From: Acidobacteriota bacterium
GTDB lineage: Bacteria > Acidobacteriota > Holophagae > Acanthopleuribacterales > Acanthopleuribacteraceae
Direction of reading: 5' to 3'
Assembly: GCA_020439745.1 (NCBI GenBank)
Contig: JAGQSC010000015.1
Location: forward strand, 62,001-126,000
DNA length: 64,000 bases
Below are positions 28,539 through 36,384 of this stretch, one piece after another; the stretch's first letter is position 1, and every line of letters starts with the position of its first letter. Both the position numbers and the translations under genes were made by a program. The notes below the pieces were generated by a model, which saw only the letters and a list, made by a program, of their open reading frames with translations, did no database searches and was not told where the DNA came from.

Positions 28539-29018
28539 ATGGAACTAAGAGCGAAGGCATCAATTTCCCTAGTCACAATGGGCATCGTCGCATCCGGTTA
28601 TTCCGTGTTTCATCACTACGCGATTCGTTATAGCGACTCCTTCACCAGCTTCTGCAATTTTTCAGAGGAACTCAACTGCGACGCAGTGGCCCTTCATGCT
28701 TCAAGTGAAGTTCTCGGCGTGCCCATCGCTGTGTACGGCTTATTGGCTTATGTGGCCGTGGGAAGCCTCATCATCGATATGGTGAGAAACGGCGAGTCCA
28801 GACTCCATTTCCTAGGACCACTGACCACTTGCATGTGTGTCTACTCCCTCTATCTCGCATATGTTTCCAAATTTGTCATTGGGAGCCTGTGCATCGTCTG
28901 CGCCGGTATGTATGCCATCAATCTGCTGCTCTTTTTGATTCAAGTCAGTTGGCACAGCACATTGACTGGTCTCGCCAGGTCATTCGGCAAACTATTTCGC
29001 GAGTTGCAAGCGAAGTGA
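28539..29018 (+). CDS. Vitamin K epoxide reductase (VKOR) family disulfide-generating protein
   Basis: The 159-aa four-helix membrane protein has the VKOR pattern: loop cysteines Cys39 and Cys47 (SFCNFSEELNCD), the SSEVLGVPIAVYG signature with the conserved Ser, and the quinone-proximal CIVC motif at 118-121. Bacterial VKORs re-oxidise a thioredoxin-like partner using quinone, replacing DsbB. No thioredoxin domain is fused to it; the divergently encoded CPHC protein is a natural partner. It lies directly upstream of the pilin genes, whose products carry a Cys pair. Confidence 0.9.
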   Translation: MELRAKASISLVTMGIVASGYSVFHHYAIRYSDSFTSFCNFSEELNCDAVALHASSEVLGVPIAVYGLLAYVAVGSLIIDMVRNGESRLHFLGPLTTCMCVYSLYLAYVSKFVIGSLCIVCAGMYAINLLLFLIQVSWHSTLTGLARSFGKLFRELQAK

Positions 29019-29021
29019 CTC

Positions 29022-29036
29022 TGACACGGAATGTCA
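29022..29036. promoter_or_regulatory. Upstream activator-like site 1 for pilin promoter (TGACAC-N5-GTCA)
   Basis: The site reads TGACAC-GGAAT-GTCA and includes a TGACA-N5-TGTCA dyad. It begins 4 bp after the VKOR stop and is about 140 bp upstream of the sigma-54 promoter. The same TGACAC-N5-GTCA pattern recurs 42 bp downstream (four helical turns), as expected for paired enhancer-binding-protein sites. Confidence 0.55.
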
Positions 29037-29063
29037 ACATCAGGTAAAACTCCCGCAAACTAG

Positions 29064-29078
29064 TGACACTATTCGTCA
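29064..29078. promoter_or_regulatory. Upstream activator-like site 2 for pilin promoter (TGACAC-N5-GTCA)
   Basis: The site reads TGACAC-TATTC-GTCA, the second copy of the motif, about 97 bp upstream of the -24 GG of the pilin promoter. This is the usual distance for a sigma-54 activator site. Confidence 0.55.
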
Positions 29079-29172
29079 CCCGGAATTCAAGAACTCGCCC
29101 AGGCAAACGGTGCTGTGCCCGCAAGATACTTGTTTTATTCTATTTATGTAACCAACAATTAGAGGGCCTAAC

Positions 29173-29190
29173 TTGGCCTACGAATTGCTT
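29173..29190 (+). promoter_or_regulatory. Sigma-54 (-24/-12) promoter of the first pilin gene
   Basis: TTGGCCTACGAATTGCTT has GG (29175-29176), exactly 10 bp, then GC (29187-29188), with TTGGC and TTGCTT both close to the RpoN consensus. A start near 29200 would give a leader of about 54 nt with AGGAGG before the pilin ATG. Confidence 0.75.
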
Positions 29191-29253
29191 CTTGGCATGC
29201 ATCTGACTTGCCCCGCGTAAGTCGGGACATTCTTCCAGGAGGAACGAACAAAT

Positions 29254-29715
29254 ATGAGAAACCGCGCATTCTCTCTGATTGAATTGATGGTTGTTATTGC
29301 AATTATCGCCATCTTGGCAGCTATCGCACTGCCGCTGTATCAAGATTTCACTTGCCGCACCAAAGCAAACGAACCCGTAAAGGCTTTTGCTGACGTTAAG
29401 GCTTCTTTCGCCACGATCGGTGACTATGATGATCCTCAGGTGATCATTTGGGCTGACCAAACCACGATCAATAACGGATTGGGTGTTGCCCTGCCCGGCG
29501 CTGGTCGTTGGGAATGGACAGGCACACCTGCCGGACCAAACCAAGTCAACTTGACTGCTACCTATTCAGGTTCACGCCCTGCGTGTTTGTCTAGTGGCCC
29601 CTTCAACTTCGTTATGCTGATCAACCGCGACTTGAACGATGGTATTCGCTTCCAAGTACTGATTTCAGCTAACAGTAAGTACGTGAAGACCACCAACCTG
29701 ACAGGCAACCTGTAA
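29254..29715 (+). CDS. Type IV pilin (major pilin candidate)
   Basis: The 153-aa type IVa pilin has a very short leader (MRNRA) followed by FSLIELMVVIAIIAILAAIALPLYQDF, with the essential Glu5. The residue before the cleavage site is Ala instead of the usual Gly. A Cys shortly after the hydrophobic helix (DFTCRTKANEP) and another in RPACL could form a disulfide. The strong AGGAGG, the sigma-54 promoter upstream and the terminator directly downstream suggest high, regulated, separate expression. It would be assembled by T4P machinery that is not encoded in this window. Confidence 0.9.
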   Translation: MRNRAFSLIELMVVIAIIAILAAIALPLYQDFTCRTKANEPVKAFADVKASFATIGDYDDPQVIIWADQTTINNGLGVALPGAGRWEWTGTPAGPNQVNLTATYSGSRPACLSSGPFNFVMLINRDLNDGIRFQVLISANSKYVKTTNLTGNL

Positions 29716-29744
29716 TCGACACATAAGATGTGATTCATACGGGG

Positions 29745-29783
29745 AACCGCTGTCTCTCACCAAGGTGGGGGGCGGCGGTTTTT
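29745..29783 (+). terminator. Rho-independent terminator between the two pilin genes
   Basis: A 17-nt arm (29745-29761) pairs with 29764-29780 over its full length when G-U wobbles are allowed (AACCGC... with ...GCGGTT), and is followed by a T run (29779-29783). It lies 30 bp after the first pilin stop and 31 bp before the second pilin ATG, so it probably limits expression of the second pilin. Confidence 0.8.
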
Positions 29784-29813
29784 CGTTTCTAGGGCATCTC
29801 GGGGAGGCTTCAG

Positions 29814-30278
29814 ATGCAAAAGCGTCAAGCATTTTCACTCATTGAATTAATGGTAGTGATTGCCATCATAGCGATCCTGGCTGCAATAGCGCTGCCGCTG
29901 TACCAGGACTTCACATGTAAGACGAAGGCTAATGAACCACTTAAAGCACTTGCGGATATCAAGGGTACCTTTGGCGGTGATATGAGTGGCGAGGATCTAG
30001 ACGACCCCACCAACGACTGGTCAAGCGGTACCGCCATTGGCAACACCCTTTCAGTGGCGTTGCCGAGCGCAGGCCGTTGGGATTATTCAGGCGTGGCCAC
30101 AACCAATGATTTGGTGATTACGATTTCATACGCAGCCAGCCGTCCCGCTTGTCTTCAGGGTTTTGTGTTTGATTATCATATCAACCGGACATCTAACGAC
30201 GGATTGCGTTTTCGCGTACCTGCTTCAAGTAATTCAAAGTACGTCCGGACCACGGAACTAACGGGCGGCATTAAGTAA
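29814..30278 (+). CDS. Type IV pilin paralogue
   Basis: This 154-aa pilin is nearly identical to its upstream neighbour over the first 40 residues (QAFSLIELMVVIAIIAIL, DFTCKTKANEPLKALAD) and diverges in the globular domain while keeping the RPACL Cys and the SNSKYVRTTELTGG end. This points to a tandem duplication followed by head-domain divergence. GGGGAGG precedes the ATG. No promoter was seen between the terminator and this gene, so it may depend on read-through. Cleavage again follows Ala. Confidence 0.88.
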   Translation: MQKRQAFSLIELMVVIAIIAILAAIALPLYQDFTCKTKANEPLKALADIKGTFGGDMSGEDLDDPTNDWSSGTAIGNTLSVALPSAGRWDYSGVATTNDLVITISYAASRPACLQGFVFDYHINRTSNDGLRFRVPASSNSKYVRTTELTGGIK

Positions 30279-30289
30279 AGGTACTGCCT

Positions 30290-30997
30290 TTAACGACCCC
30301 ACAGGTTGTACTTCAGTATGCAATAGAGGGCTCGAACGCCATCTTTCCAGCCAATCTTCTTACCTTCGTCATACGTGCGTCCGGCATAAGAAATGCCCAC
30401 TTCGTAGATTTTGACGTTTCGGATGCGGGCGAGTTTCGCCGTAATTTCAGGTTCGAAGCCGAAGCGATTCTCCTTGAGTTGGATCCCATCGAGTAGCGAC
30501 CGACGGATAAGTTTGTAACAGGTCTCCATGTCCGTGAGATTGAGGTTGGTGAACATATTGGATACCAGCGTCAGGAAACGGTTGCCGACACTGTGCCAGA
30601 AATAGAGCACGCGATGTTTGCTACCTGTCTGGAATCTGCTGCCGAAGACGACATCAGCGCCATTGGCTATCACTGGTTCCAACAGGATTCTAAACTCGGA
30701 AGGATCGTATTCGAGATCAGCATCCTGCACCACGACAAACTCTCCTTTAGCCTGTTTGAATCCAGTACGTAAAGCGGCACCCTTGCCACAATTGTGTTCA
30801 TGGTAGTAAACGGAAGCGCCTGAAGCTTCAAGCTTGGGTAATAGATCTCTAGTGCCGTCTGTTGAGCCATCGTCCACCAACACGATTTCCAGTTCGAATC
30901 CCATGTCCCTCAAATCCACGGCACGTACTTTGGAAACCAGGTCCAAGACCGTTTCACATTCGTTATAAACCGGGATGACGACACTCAGCTGGCGCAT
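30290..30997 (-). CDS. GT2 glycosyltransferase, dolichol-phosphate mannosyltransferase (DPM1)-like
   Basis: The 235-aa GT-A enzyme has '[18 protein letters not shown]', the nucleotide-binding DDGSTDGT, and the metal-binding QDADLEYDP. It lacks C-terminal membrane helices and resembles the DPM1/polyprenyl-phosphate glycosyltransferase subgroup, which loads a sugar onto a lipid carrier at the cytoplasmic face. The ATG at 30997 is preferred to the GTG at 31003. It converges on the second pilin (12-bp gap) and lies between pilin and minor-pilin genes, so a role in pilin or surface glycosylation is possible but not shown. Confidence 0.85.
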   Translation of the reverse strand: MRQLSVVIPVYNECETVLDLVSKVRAVDLRDMGFELEIVLVDDGSTDGTRDLLPKLEASGASVYYHEHNCGKGAALRTGFKQAKGEFVVVQDADLEYDPSEFRILLEPVIANGADVVFGSRFQTGSKHRVLYFWHSVGNRFLTLVSNMFTNLNLTDMETCYKLIRRSLLDGIQLKENRFGFEPEITAKLARIRNVKIYEVGISYAGRTYDEGKKIGWKDGVRALYCILKYNLWGR

Positions 30998-31060
30998 AAT
31001 CACACTCAGGTGTTTTGCACTATCCTACACGAAGAGAAGCCTTTAGGCGTAGTGTTTCGC

Positions 31061-31624
31061 TTAATTGAAATCCCGTGATCGGAGGCTGTCGCCAGTCATC
31101 ATGGTCAACAAGTTCAAAACGGCAACCTGCAAGTCTCGTTCTGTCATTTCCCGCTCATCCACACAGGCCCCATCACTGAGTGTAATGCGCCGGACCTCCC
31201 AACGAGGGTCTTCCGTGATGTTGTGGCGATCGATCATGTACTTGCCATCGCGCGCACTCAAGGTTACATGAGTGGTTCGGGTCAATGTGTAAAAGACGCC
31301 GTAAAACATCACTTCGTTGCTTGTGACACGACCCCAATCGATTTGAACCACGTCACTGTGCTCAGAGGTACTGCGCTGTGCCTTTTCGATCAGATCTTTG
31401 CTTGACACGTCGGCCGTGCAATTCATTCGGACTAACAGGCGCAGCGAGGTAGGAATGTACTCAACCCGTTTGAACTCGGCACTCCTTTTGTCGTTTTCAC
31501 CTGCTGTGCTACCGGGCCAAACACCATCCGATAAGCTGCGAACTTCCGACTTCGCTGGATACTTGGGCACGCTGTACACCTTGGGTCGGACTTGCAACAG
31601 CATGGCCAAGCAAAACGTCAACAT
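31061..31624 (-). CDS. Exported protein of unknown function
   Basis: I take the ATG at 31624 because GAGGTG lies 7 nt upstream and the product then starts with a signal-like stretch (MLTFCLAMLLQVRPKVYSV). The 187-aa remainder shows no familiar domain. It is a mixed alpha/beta sequence with two Cys (RMNCTADV, DGACVDE), which may pair. It follows pilY1 on the same strand, but a strong terminator lies between them, so it is probably not expressed by simple read-through from the pilus operon. Confidence 0.6.
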   Translation of the reverse strand: MLTFCLAMLLQVRPKVYSVPKYPAKSEVRSLSDGVWPGSTAGENDKRSAEFKRVEYIPTSLRLLVRMNCTADVSSKDLIEKAQRSTSEHSDVVQIDWGRVTSNEVMFYGVFYTLTRTTHVTLSARDGKYMIDRHNITEDPRWEVRRITLSDGACVDEREMTERDLQVAVLNLLTMMTGDSLRSRDFN

Positions 31625-31639
31625 AAGTTCACACCTCAC

Positions 31640-31687
31640 AAAAAAAATGGACGAGGCACGTCATGCTAAGCACAGCGCACCTCGTCC
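31640..31687 (-). terminator. Rho-independent terminator of the minor-pilin/pilY1 operon
   Basis: On the minus strand GGACGAGGTGC (31687-31677) pairs with GTGCCTCGTCC (31659-31649): eight perfect pairs, two wobbles and a G-C. The stem is followed by A and eight Ts (31647-31640). It begins 14 bp after the pilY1 stop. Confidence 0.9.
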
Positions 31688-31700
31688 GAGGAGTCAAGCC

Positions 31701-34700
31701 TTAAAGCGAACCATCGAGGAACGGCTCGGTCCAGCCAACGACGCCGAACACGTTGCCCAATTGGGCTGTCGTTTCCGGCGGCCGCTTTGCTTTTCCTTTG
31801 ATTGAAAATCCGCCTTCACCTCTAATGCTTGAATGGGCATTGATGACACCGTTGGTCACGGTAATCGGCGCGCGCACCGAACCAAATCCAAGAGCAGCTT
31901 GCAGGCCCGTATTGTCCGGGTCAGCTGGGTCAATGTCATCCAGACGGAACACATCGCGGAACAGATACAAGTTACCAGGATCGTCGGGGTCTGGATCACA
32001 GAAACTGAAGGTTTCACCGGTTGTGGTAGCCAGTACCAGCGATGAACCTACAAGTCTCGGTCGTGCGAATGCTTTGTGACCATCGGGGAGTTGGAAATCA
32101 CCCAAATAGGTCCAGGTTTGCACAGCCGCCGGGTCCGTATCGTGAATGTAGGCCACCAAGCGATTGGGCTCGCCACCCTCATCATCCACCAAAGGACTGT
32201 CACCACTTACGGCGACGACTAACGTCTTGCGTTCTGGCAGCGGCGCCACATTGGGTGTCAAGAAGAACCGCGCACCAGGGACACTCAAGGTCTGAACCAG
32301 GTTGAAATCCTTGAGCGATTGAGCGACCAGCAGGCCGTCCGAAGTCGCCGAATAAGACCAATCGACGTAACCGTTTTGATCTGAGTCAATCAACGCAGGC
32401 GCACCACCCATGGAACTACCGAAAGTACCCACATCCGTTCTGTCCAAGAGCGCGCCAGAATATGCATTCAAGTAATACATCGTGGCACGGTTTGTAGGTG
32501 AAGGTGTAATGCCTGAATTCATGGCCACGATCCACTCGGGACCTCCGGCCAACTCAGCCCATGCAATCGCGAGCGGGTGGATAATGTTGCCCATGGTCGG
32601 ATCAGTGAATTCCCACAAAGGCCGGGGATTATCCACCTGACTGATGTCGATGGCCCAAACCACATTACCTACGCGGCCATTTTCTGATCCACCGTTTTCG
32701 CCCTGAGCGACGACCGCCACACGACGCCATTCGGTTCCTTCACGAACCACGGCAACGATCGGTGTCGCATCGATCTTGGCAGAAACAGATTTCTTACCGG
32801 TTTTATTGTATTTAATATCTTCCAGCAGATTGTTGGGTATCATGCCCCAGACTTCTTCACCGGTTCCATAGTCGGTGTAACAACCATCTGCATAGGTATG
32901 AATGGGATCACATCGGCGACCCACCCAGGTGCCCGCATTGAGTGCGTGTAACATACCTGCCTCAGATCCCACCAGCACGCGGGTGGGCGTGTTCAATTGC
33001 GCAGGTTCTTGGACCCAATCAGAGTAGTCCTGTTTGATTTCAATTGGGACGCCCGTGCCAGTCAACCAGGTTGGAATACCGGGCGAACGAACGACTGCGA
33101 CGGTAGAGCGGTTAATCCCACCGAGCTTCCATTCACGTGGGTAACCGGGAATGGTCGTAACGCCATCCGAGATGGCTCCGTGGTACCCATAAACCCATTG
33201 GACCAACCAATCGGACGCAGGTACAGGCTCCAACGTCGAAGACGCTGGATTGTGGAAGTTGTCCGCCATGACGCCATCCACAATATCGTCCGAAAGTTCG
33301 AGTGCATTGATCACAGGAGGCGCAAGCCCAGGCGCAAAATCCTGGCGGACCAGCGAACCGAAAGCGTCCACAAATGTATAGATACGCCTATTCAACTGAT
33401 CACGCATGGCGATACCTGCATCCCAGAAAAACGGTTCACCAACACTGGGATCGCTGGAAGCTGAATCGAGAAAATCAAAACTGCTAGAGATGGTGTTCTC
33501 TGTCAGCGTGACACCGTGGTTGAATGAGTTAAACGCGTACATGTGGCCGCGATTCTTGCCCTTTTCCAGCCAGCCGAAGTCCGGCGTTTCCAAGGCACCG
33601 AAATAGTCCACATTGGAGCTGGAAATAACCGCAGAGTTAAAGAAGATATCGTGAACCAATGCCTCGTAGCCCACATCAGCCACCTCAACTTCTGGTACAA
33701 AAGTGTCTGAATCTGCCGTAGCCATCTCCACTTTCCAATAAAGTTCACGGGCACCTTCCTGATCTAGCTGTATGACTGCGTGGCGTGTGACCAAACCGTT
33801 GTCCACGGTTGTATCAAACACATCTGGCGTCCTCAGGTGCTCGCCACCGAGAAGGTAAATCCATTCCTGGTTTGAAGCCAGTCGGTAGGCGTAGTTGATG
33901 AACGTACCTTCCGTACCCCACAGATCATCGGTGAAATTATCCACGAATGTGAATTCAACCGTTGTAATGGAGACATCCTCAAACCGGTCTAGTCCGGTTG
34001 CAGCGTTCAAAGACTGTGCCGAACCGGAGGCTTCGCGCTTGACGTAGAACACCACGTCTTCATAGTCGCGGTCGCCACCGCCGTACAAATCCTCCCAACC
34101 TAACAGCCAGGCTTCGGGATCGGCCGAAGGTGCACCTACCATGAGGTGCGCCATGTTTCCGTTGATGGCACGGACGATTCCACTGTCACCTTCCGCACTC
34201 ATGTCGATACCATAGCGACCATTGATAATGGTATTGGCGTCAACTGGGGTTTCACTAAACCAGTCCGACAGACCTCGATACTGCACAATACGTTTGCTTG
34301 GGGTGAAGTTCTCCCATTTGTCGACCCATGCTTGATTGGCCGGATCAAAGGCTACCGGTGGCAATCCTTGAGTCACATCCACCACCTGATTCCAATCAAG
34401 ACCAAAAACAGCTTGGGCCAACAGGTTATGGTCGCCGACATTCTGATAGTTGGGGTACCAGTTCGTCCGGCCCGCCCAAGTACCGAAATTGTCGCCGGAA
34501 GTGGCACCATTGCGATTCGGCGTTGCCGGTGGGTTGTCCTGGTTAAACCCGGATTTGGAGTAGTAGGTGTTCACTTGCGATCCACCGCTTCCGTAAAAAA
34601 CCACCAAGAAGAAGGCGTACTCGCGGCCCCCCGAAACAGTCCCCTCGAACCATCGGTAGCGCCAGGCATTAATACCCATCGGATCCACAAATTTCACTTC

Positions 34701-35639
34701 GTCGGGAATCAGTGGGGAGGCCGAATTCGTTGTATTGTAGATGTCGTAATCAGGTCGCGCATTGGCGTTTCCGTAGATATCTGTAATGCCATAAGGCGCA
34801 TAATTTGAATAGGGTGATCCCACGTTGGTATCGCCATCATCGTCAGCCAATTTGAAAATCGTCGAACCGATCCAATGGAAATCGCCTGACGCGCCGGTTC
34901 CCGAGTAAAACCACCGCCCCAGAAGGCCCGGGAAATTATTATCGTTCCTGATGTGGTGTCGGGTGTTGTAGCCCTTGTTCAAGGCCATGGGCGGTATGCG
35001 ATTGAGACCGACACCGTATTCCAAAATATCGGGTACGTCGTTGTTGTTTTCATCGACATACAAATAGGCACCTGGATGTTCAAACTTACCACTGATGCGG
35101 TTTGAAGGTACAAACTCCCAGTAATCATTAGCGAAATTCCCAGCGGCTGCGGCGACCGCGCCATTTCGAAAAAGCGAAGGGTCCGCCGAATTGGTGACGC
35201 CCGCTGCAGCGGCATTGTCGGCCGTGTTCGGAATACCATCACCGTCGATATCGTCATCGTCCGCGTTGACGATGCCGTCTCCATCTAGGTCGTCGCGATC
35301 ACCGGTCTCGTAAAAATCGGGGAACCCGTTTTTGTTGGTATCGATATCCATAAAGAAGAAACCGAACAGGTGGTTGGCACCCGCACCCTCACTGAGGTAA
35401 TCCACCACAAATGGCTGATCCGTGGGGAATACAATCAAGTCCGTATTGATGGCACCACCTACGTCCGGGGCAATGGAATCACCAAACAAAAGGCCTTGTC
35501 CACCGCCGACAAAATCCGCGTCAGAAAATCCGCCATCGTTGTATTGAATGTTGTCGGTTGCGCAACGCGGCGCCTCTTCGTCCTGAGCCAAGGCGGTCCA
35601 GTTCACAAAAATCAAGATTAAAAGTGCGAATGTTTTCAT
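31701..35639 (-). CDS. PilY1-like type IV pilus tip adhesin with DUF4114 and calcium motifs
   Basis: The 1312-aa exported protein (signal peptide MKTFALLILIFVNWTALAQ; GGGAGG upstream of ATG 35639) has an N-terminal region with thrombospondin-3-like calcium loops (DLDGDG, DIDGDG, about 117-142) and a DUF4114 signature near 517-535 (DLYGGGDRDYEDVVFYVKR). The C-terminal PilY1/PilC-type beta-propeller (about 880-1300) includes VLVGSEAGMLHALNA and EVWGMIPNNLL. Its calcium loop DSDQNGYVD (about 1085-1093) matches the regulatory site of PilY1. PilY1 sits at the pilus tip with minor pilins and controls retraction and adhesion. It is the last gene of the fimT/pilV/pilW/pilX/pilY1 operon. Confidence 0.88.
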   Translation of the reverse strand: MKTFALLILIFVNWTALAQDEEAPRCATDNIQYNDGGFSDADFVGGGQGLLFGDSIAPDVGGAINTDLIVFPTDQPFVVDYLSEGAGANHLFGFFFMDIDTNKNGFPDFYETGDRDDLDGDGIVNADDDDIDGDGIPNTADNAAAAGVTNSADPSLFRNGAVAAAAGNFANDYWEFVPSNRISGKFEHPGAYLYVDENNNDVPDILEYGVGLNRIPPMALNKGYNTRHHIRNDNNFPGLLGRWFYSGTGASGDFHWIGSTIFKLADDDGDTNVGSPYSNYAPYGITDIYGNANARPDYDIYNTTNSASPLIPDEVKFVDPMGINAWRYRWFEGTVSGGREYAFFLVVFYGSGGSQVNTYYSKSGFNQDNPPATPNRNGATSGDNFGTWAGRTNWYPNYQNVGDHNLLAQAVFGLDWNQVVDVTQGLPPVAFDPANQAWVDKWENFTPSKRIVQYRGLSDWFSETPVDANTIINGRYGIDMSAEGDSGIVRAINGNMAHLMVGAPSADPEAWLLGWEDLYGGGDRDYEDVVFYVKREASGSAQSLNAATGLDRFEDVSITTVEFTFVDNFTDDLWGTEGTFINYAYRLASNQEWIYLLGGEHLRTPDVFDTTVDNGLVTRHAVIQLDQEGARELYWKVEMATADSDTFVPEVEVADVGYEALVHDIFFNSAVISSSNVDYFGALETPDFGWLEKGKNRGHMYAFNSFNHGVTLTENTISSSFDFLDSASSDPSVGEPFFWDAGIAMRDQLNRRIYTFVDAFGSLVRQDFAPGLAPPVINALELSDDIVDGVMADNFHNPASSTLEPVPASDWLVQWVYGYHGAISDGVTTIPGYPREWKLGGINRSTVAVVRSPGIPTWLTGTGVPIEIKQDYSDWVQEPAQLNTPTRVLVGSEAGMLHALNAGTWVGRRCDPIHTYADGCYTDYGTGEEVWGMIPNNLLEDIKYNKTGKKSVSAKIDATPIVAVVREGTEWRRVAVVAQGENGGSENGRVGNVVWAIDISQVDNPRPLWEFTDPTMGNIIHPLAIAWAELAGGPEWIVAMNSGITPSPTNRATMYYLNAYSGALLDRTDVGTFGSSMGGAPALIDSDQNGYVDWSYSATSDGLLVAQSLKDFNLVQTLSVPGARFFLTPNVAPLPERKTLVVAVSGDSPLVDDEGGEPNRLVAYIHDTDPAAVQTWTYLGDFQLPDGHKAFARPRLVGSSLVLATTTGETFSFCDPDPDDPGNLYLFRDVFRLDDIDPADPDNTGLQAALGFGSVRAPITVTNGVINAHSSIRGEGGFSIKGKAKRPPETTAQLGNVFGVVGWTEPFLDGSL

Positions 35640-35656
35640 GTTTGCCTCCCAGGGTC

Positions 35657-36373
35657 TCATGGCGTCCACGCCGTCATATCTTGGTTGGTGTCGCGAAACA
35701 GGTCGAGACTTGAATGCTCACCCAGGGATCCCCGACCGGTGTTGTCCTGGTCATAAGCACTACCCTCGGTGCCCACGTTCTGGGCAATCGATACTTCCGT
35801 AACGCCCGTAATACCCACAAGATGCGAAACCGTTGCGATGGGATTGACGTCACCTGCCTGGAAAATCTGAATGGTCATGACAATCTTCCCATCAGTATCC
35901 CAGCTTCCATCCATTTCATCCATGCCATCAAAAGGAACCACGCCTGTAAAGAAATAGGCAGGATCATCTGGATTGTTCTTCACATAAACCTTGTAGTCCA
36001 GGTCAATCACACCGGCATTCTGTGATACTTGACCTTCTGAGAATAGGATACCGTACTCCGAAAACTCGGGCGTGGCACTGAAGTTACCTTTCAACAGACC
36101 GCCAAAACGCCAATCGGGCATCACATCGGTTCGCACATCAAGCAAAGGCGGTGGTGAGACGGGCTGAATATAGTAGTCAGCCAAATTCGCCCTTAATTCG
36201 TTGAGAATCAATTCACCTGAGACGCGATAGTAGGTGTGCAATTTGACACCCGCATTCAATGTGGATTGGGAGCGTGTATCTACGGTAAATCCAATAATCA
36301 GAGTCAAAAAAATCAAGAGCGACAGCAAAACAACGATTAACGTGGCGCCGCGTTCATGGAGTGTATTTTTCAC
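35657..36373 (-). CDS. Minor pilin PilX-like protein
   Basis: The 238-aa protein starts at GTG 36373, 6 nt after AGGAG; the ATG at 36379 touches the SD and is unlikely. Its N-terminus 'HERGATLIVVLLSLLIFLTLIIGF' is the PilX pattern, with hydrophobic helix residues GATLI in place of FTLIE and no Glu5. The remainder is a soluble beta-rich head (GVPFDGMDEMDGSW-type loops). It lies between pilW and pilY1, exactly where PilX is found in other operons, and would form part of the tip/priming complex. Confidence 0.8.
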   Translation of the reverse strand: MKNTLHERGATLIVVLLSLLIFLTLIIGFTVDTRSQSTLNAGVKLHTYYRVSGELILNELRANLADYYIQPVSPPPLLDVRTDVMPDWRFGGLLKGNFSATPEFSEYGILFSEGQVSQNAGVIDLDYKVYVKNNPDDPAYFFTGVVPFDGMDEMDGSWDTDGKIVMTIQIFQAGDVNPIATVSHLVGITGVTEVSIAQNVGTEGSAYDQDNTGRGSLGEHSSLDLFRDTNQDMTAWTP

Positions 36374-36384
36374 GTTCATCTCCT

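Noticed and set aside
29191-29212. Second TGGC...TTGC-like string in the pilin leader
   Set aside because: GG and GC are separated by more than 10 bp, so it does not fit a sigma-54 promoter; the element at 29173 does.
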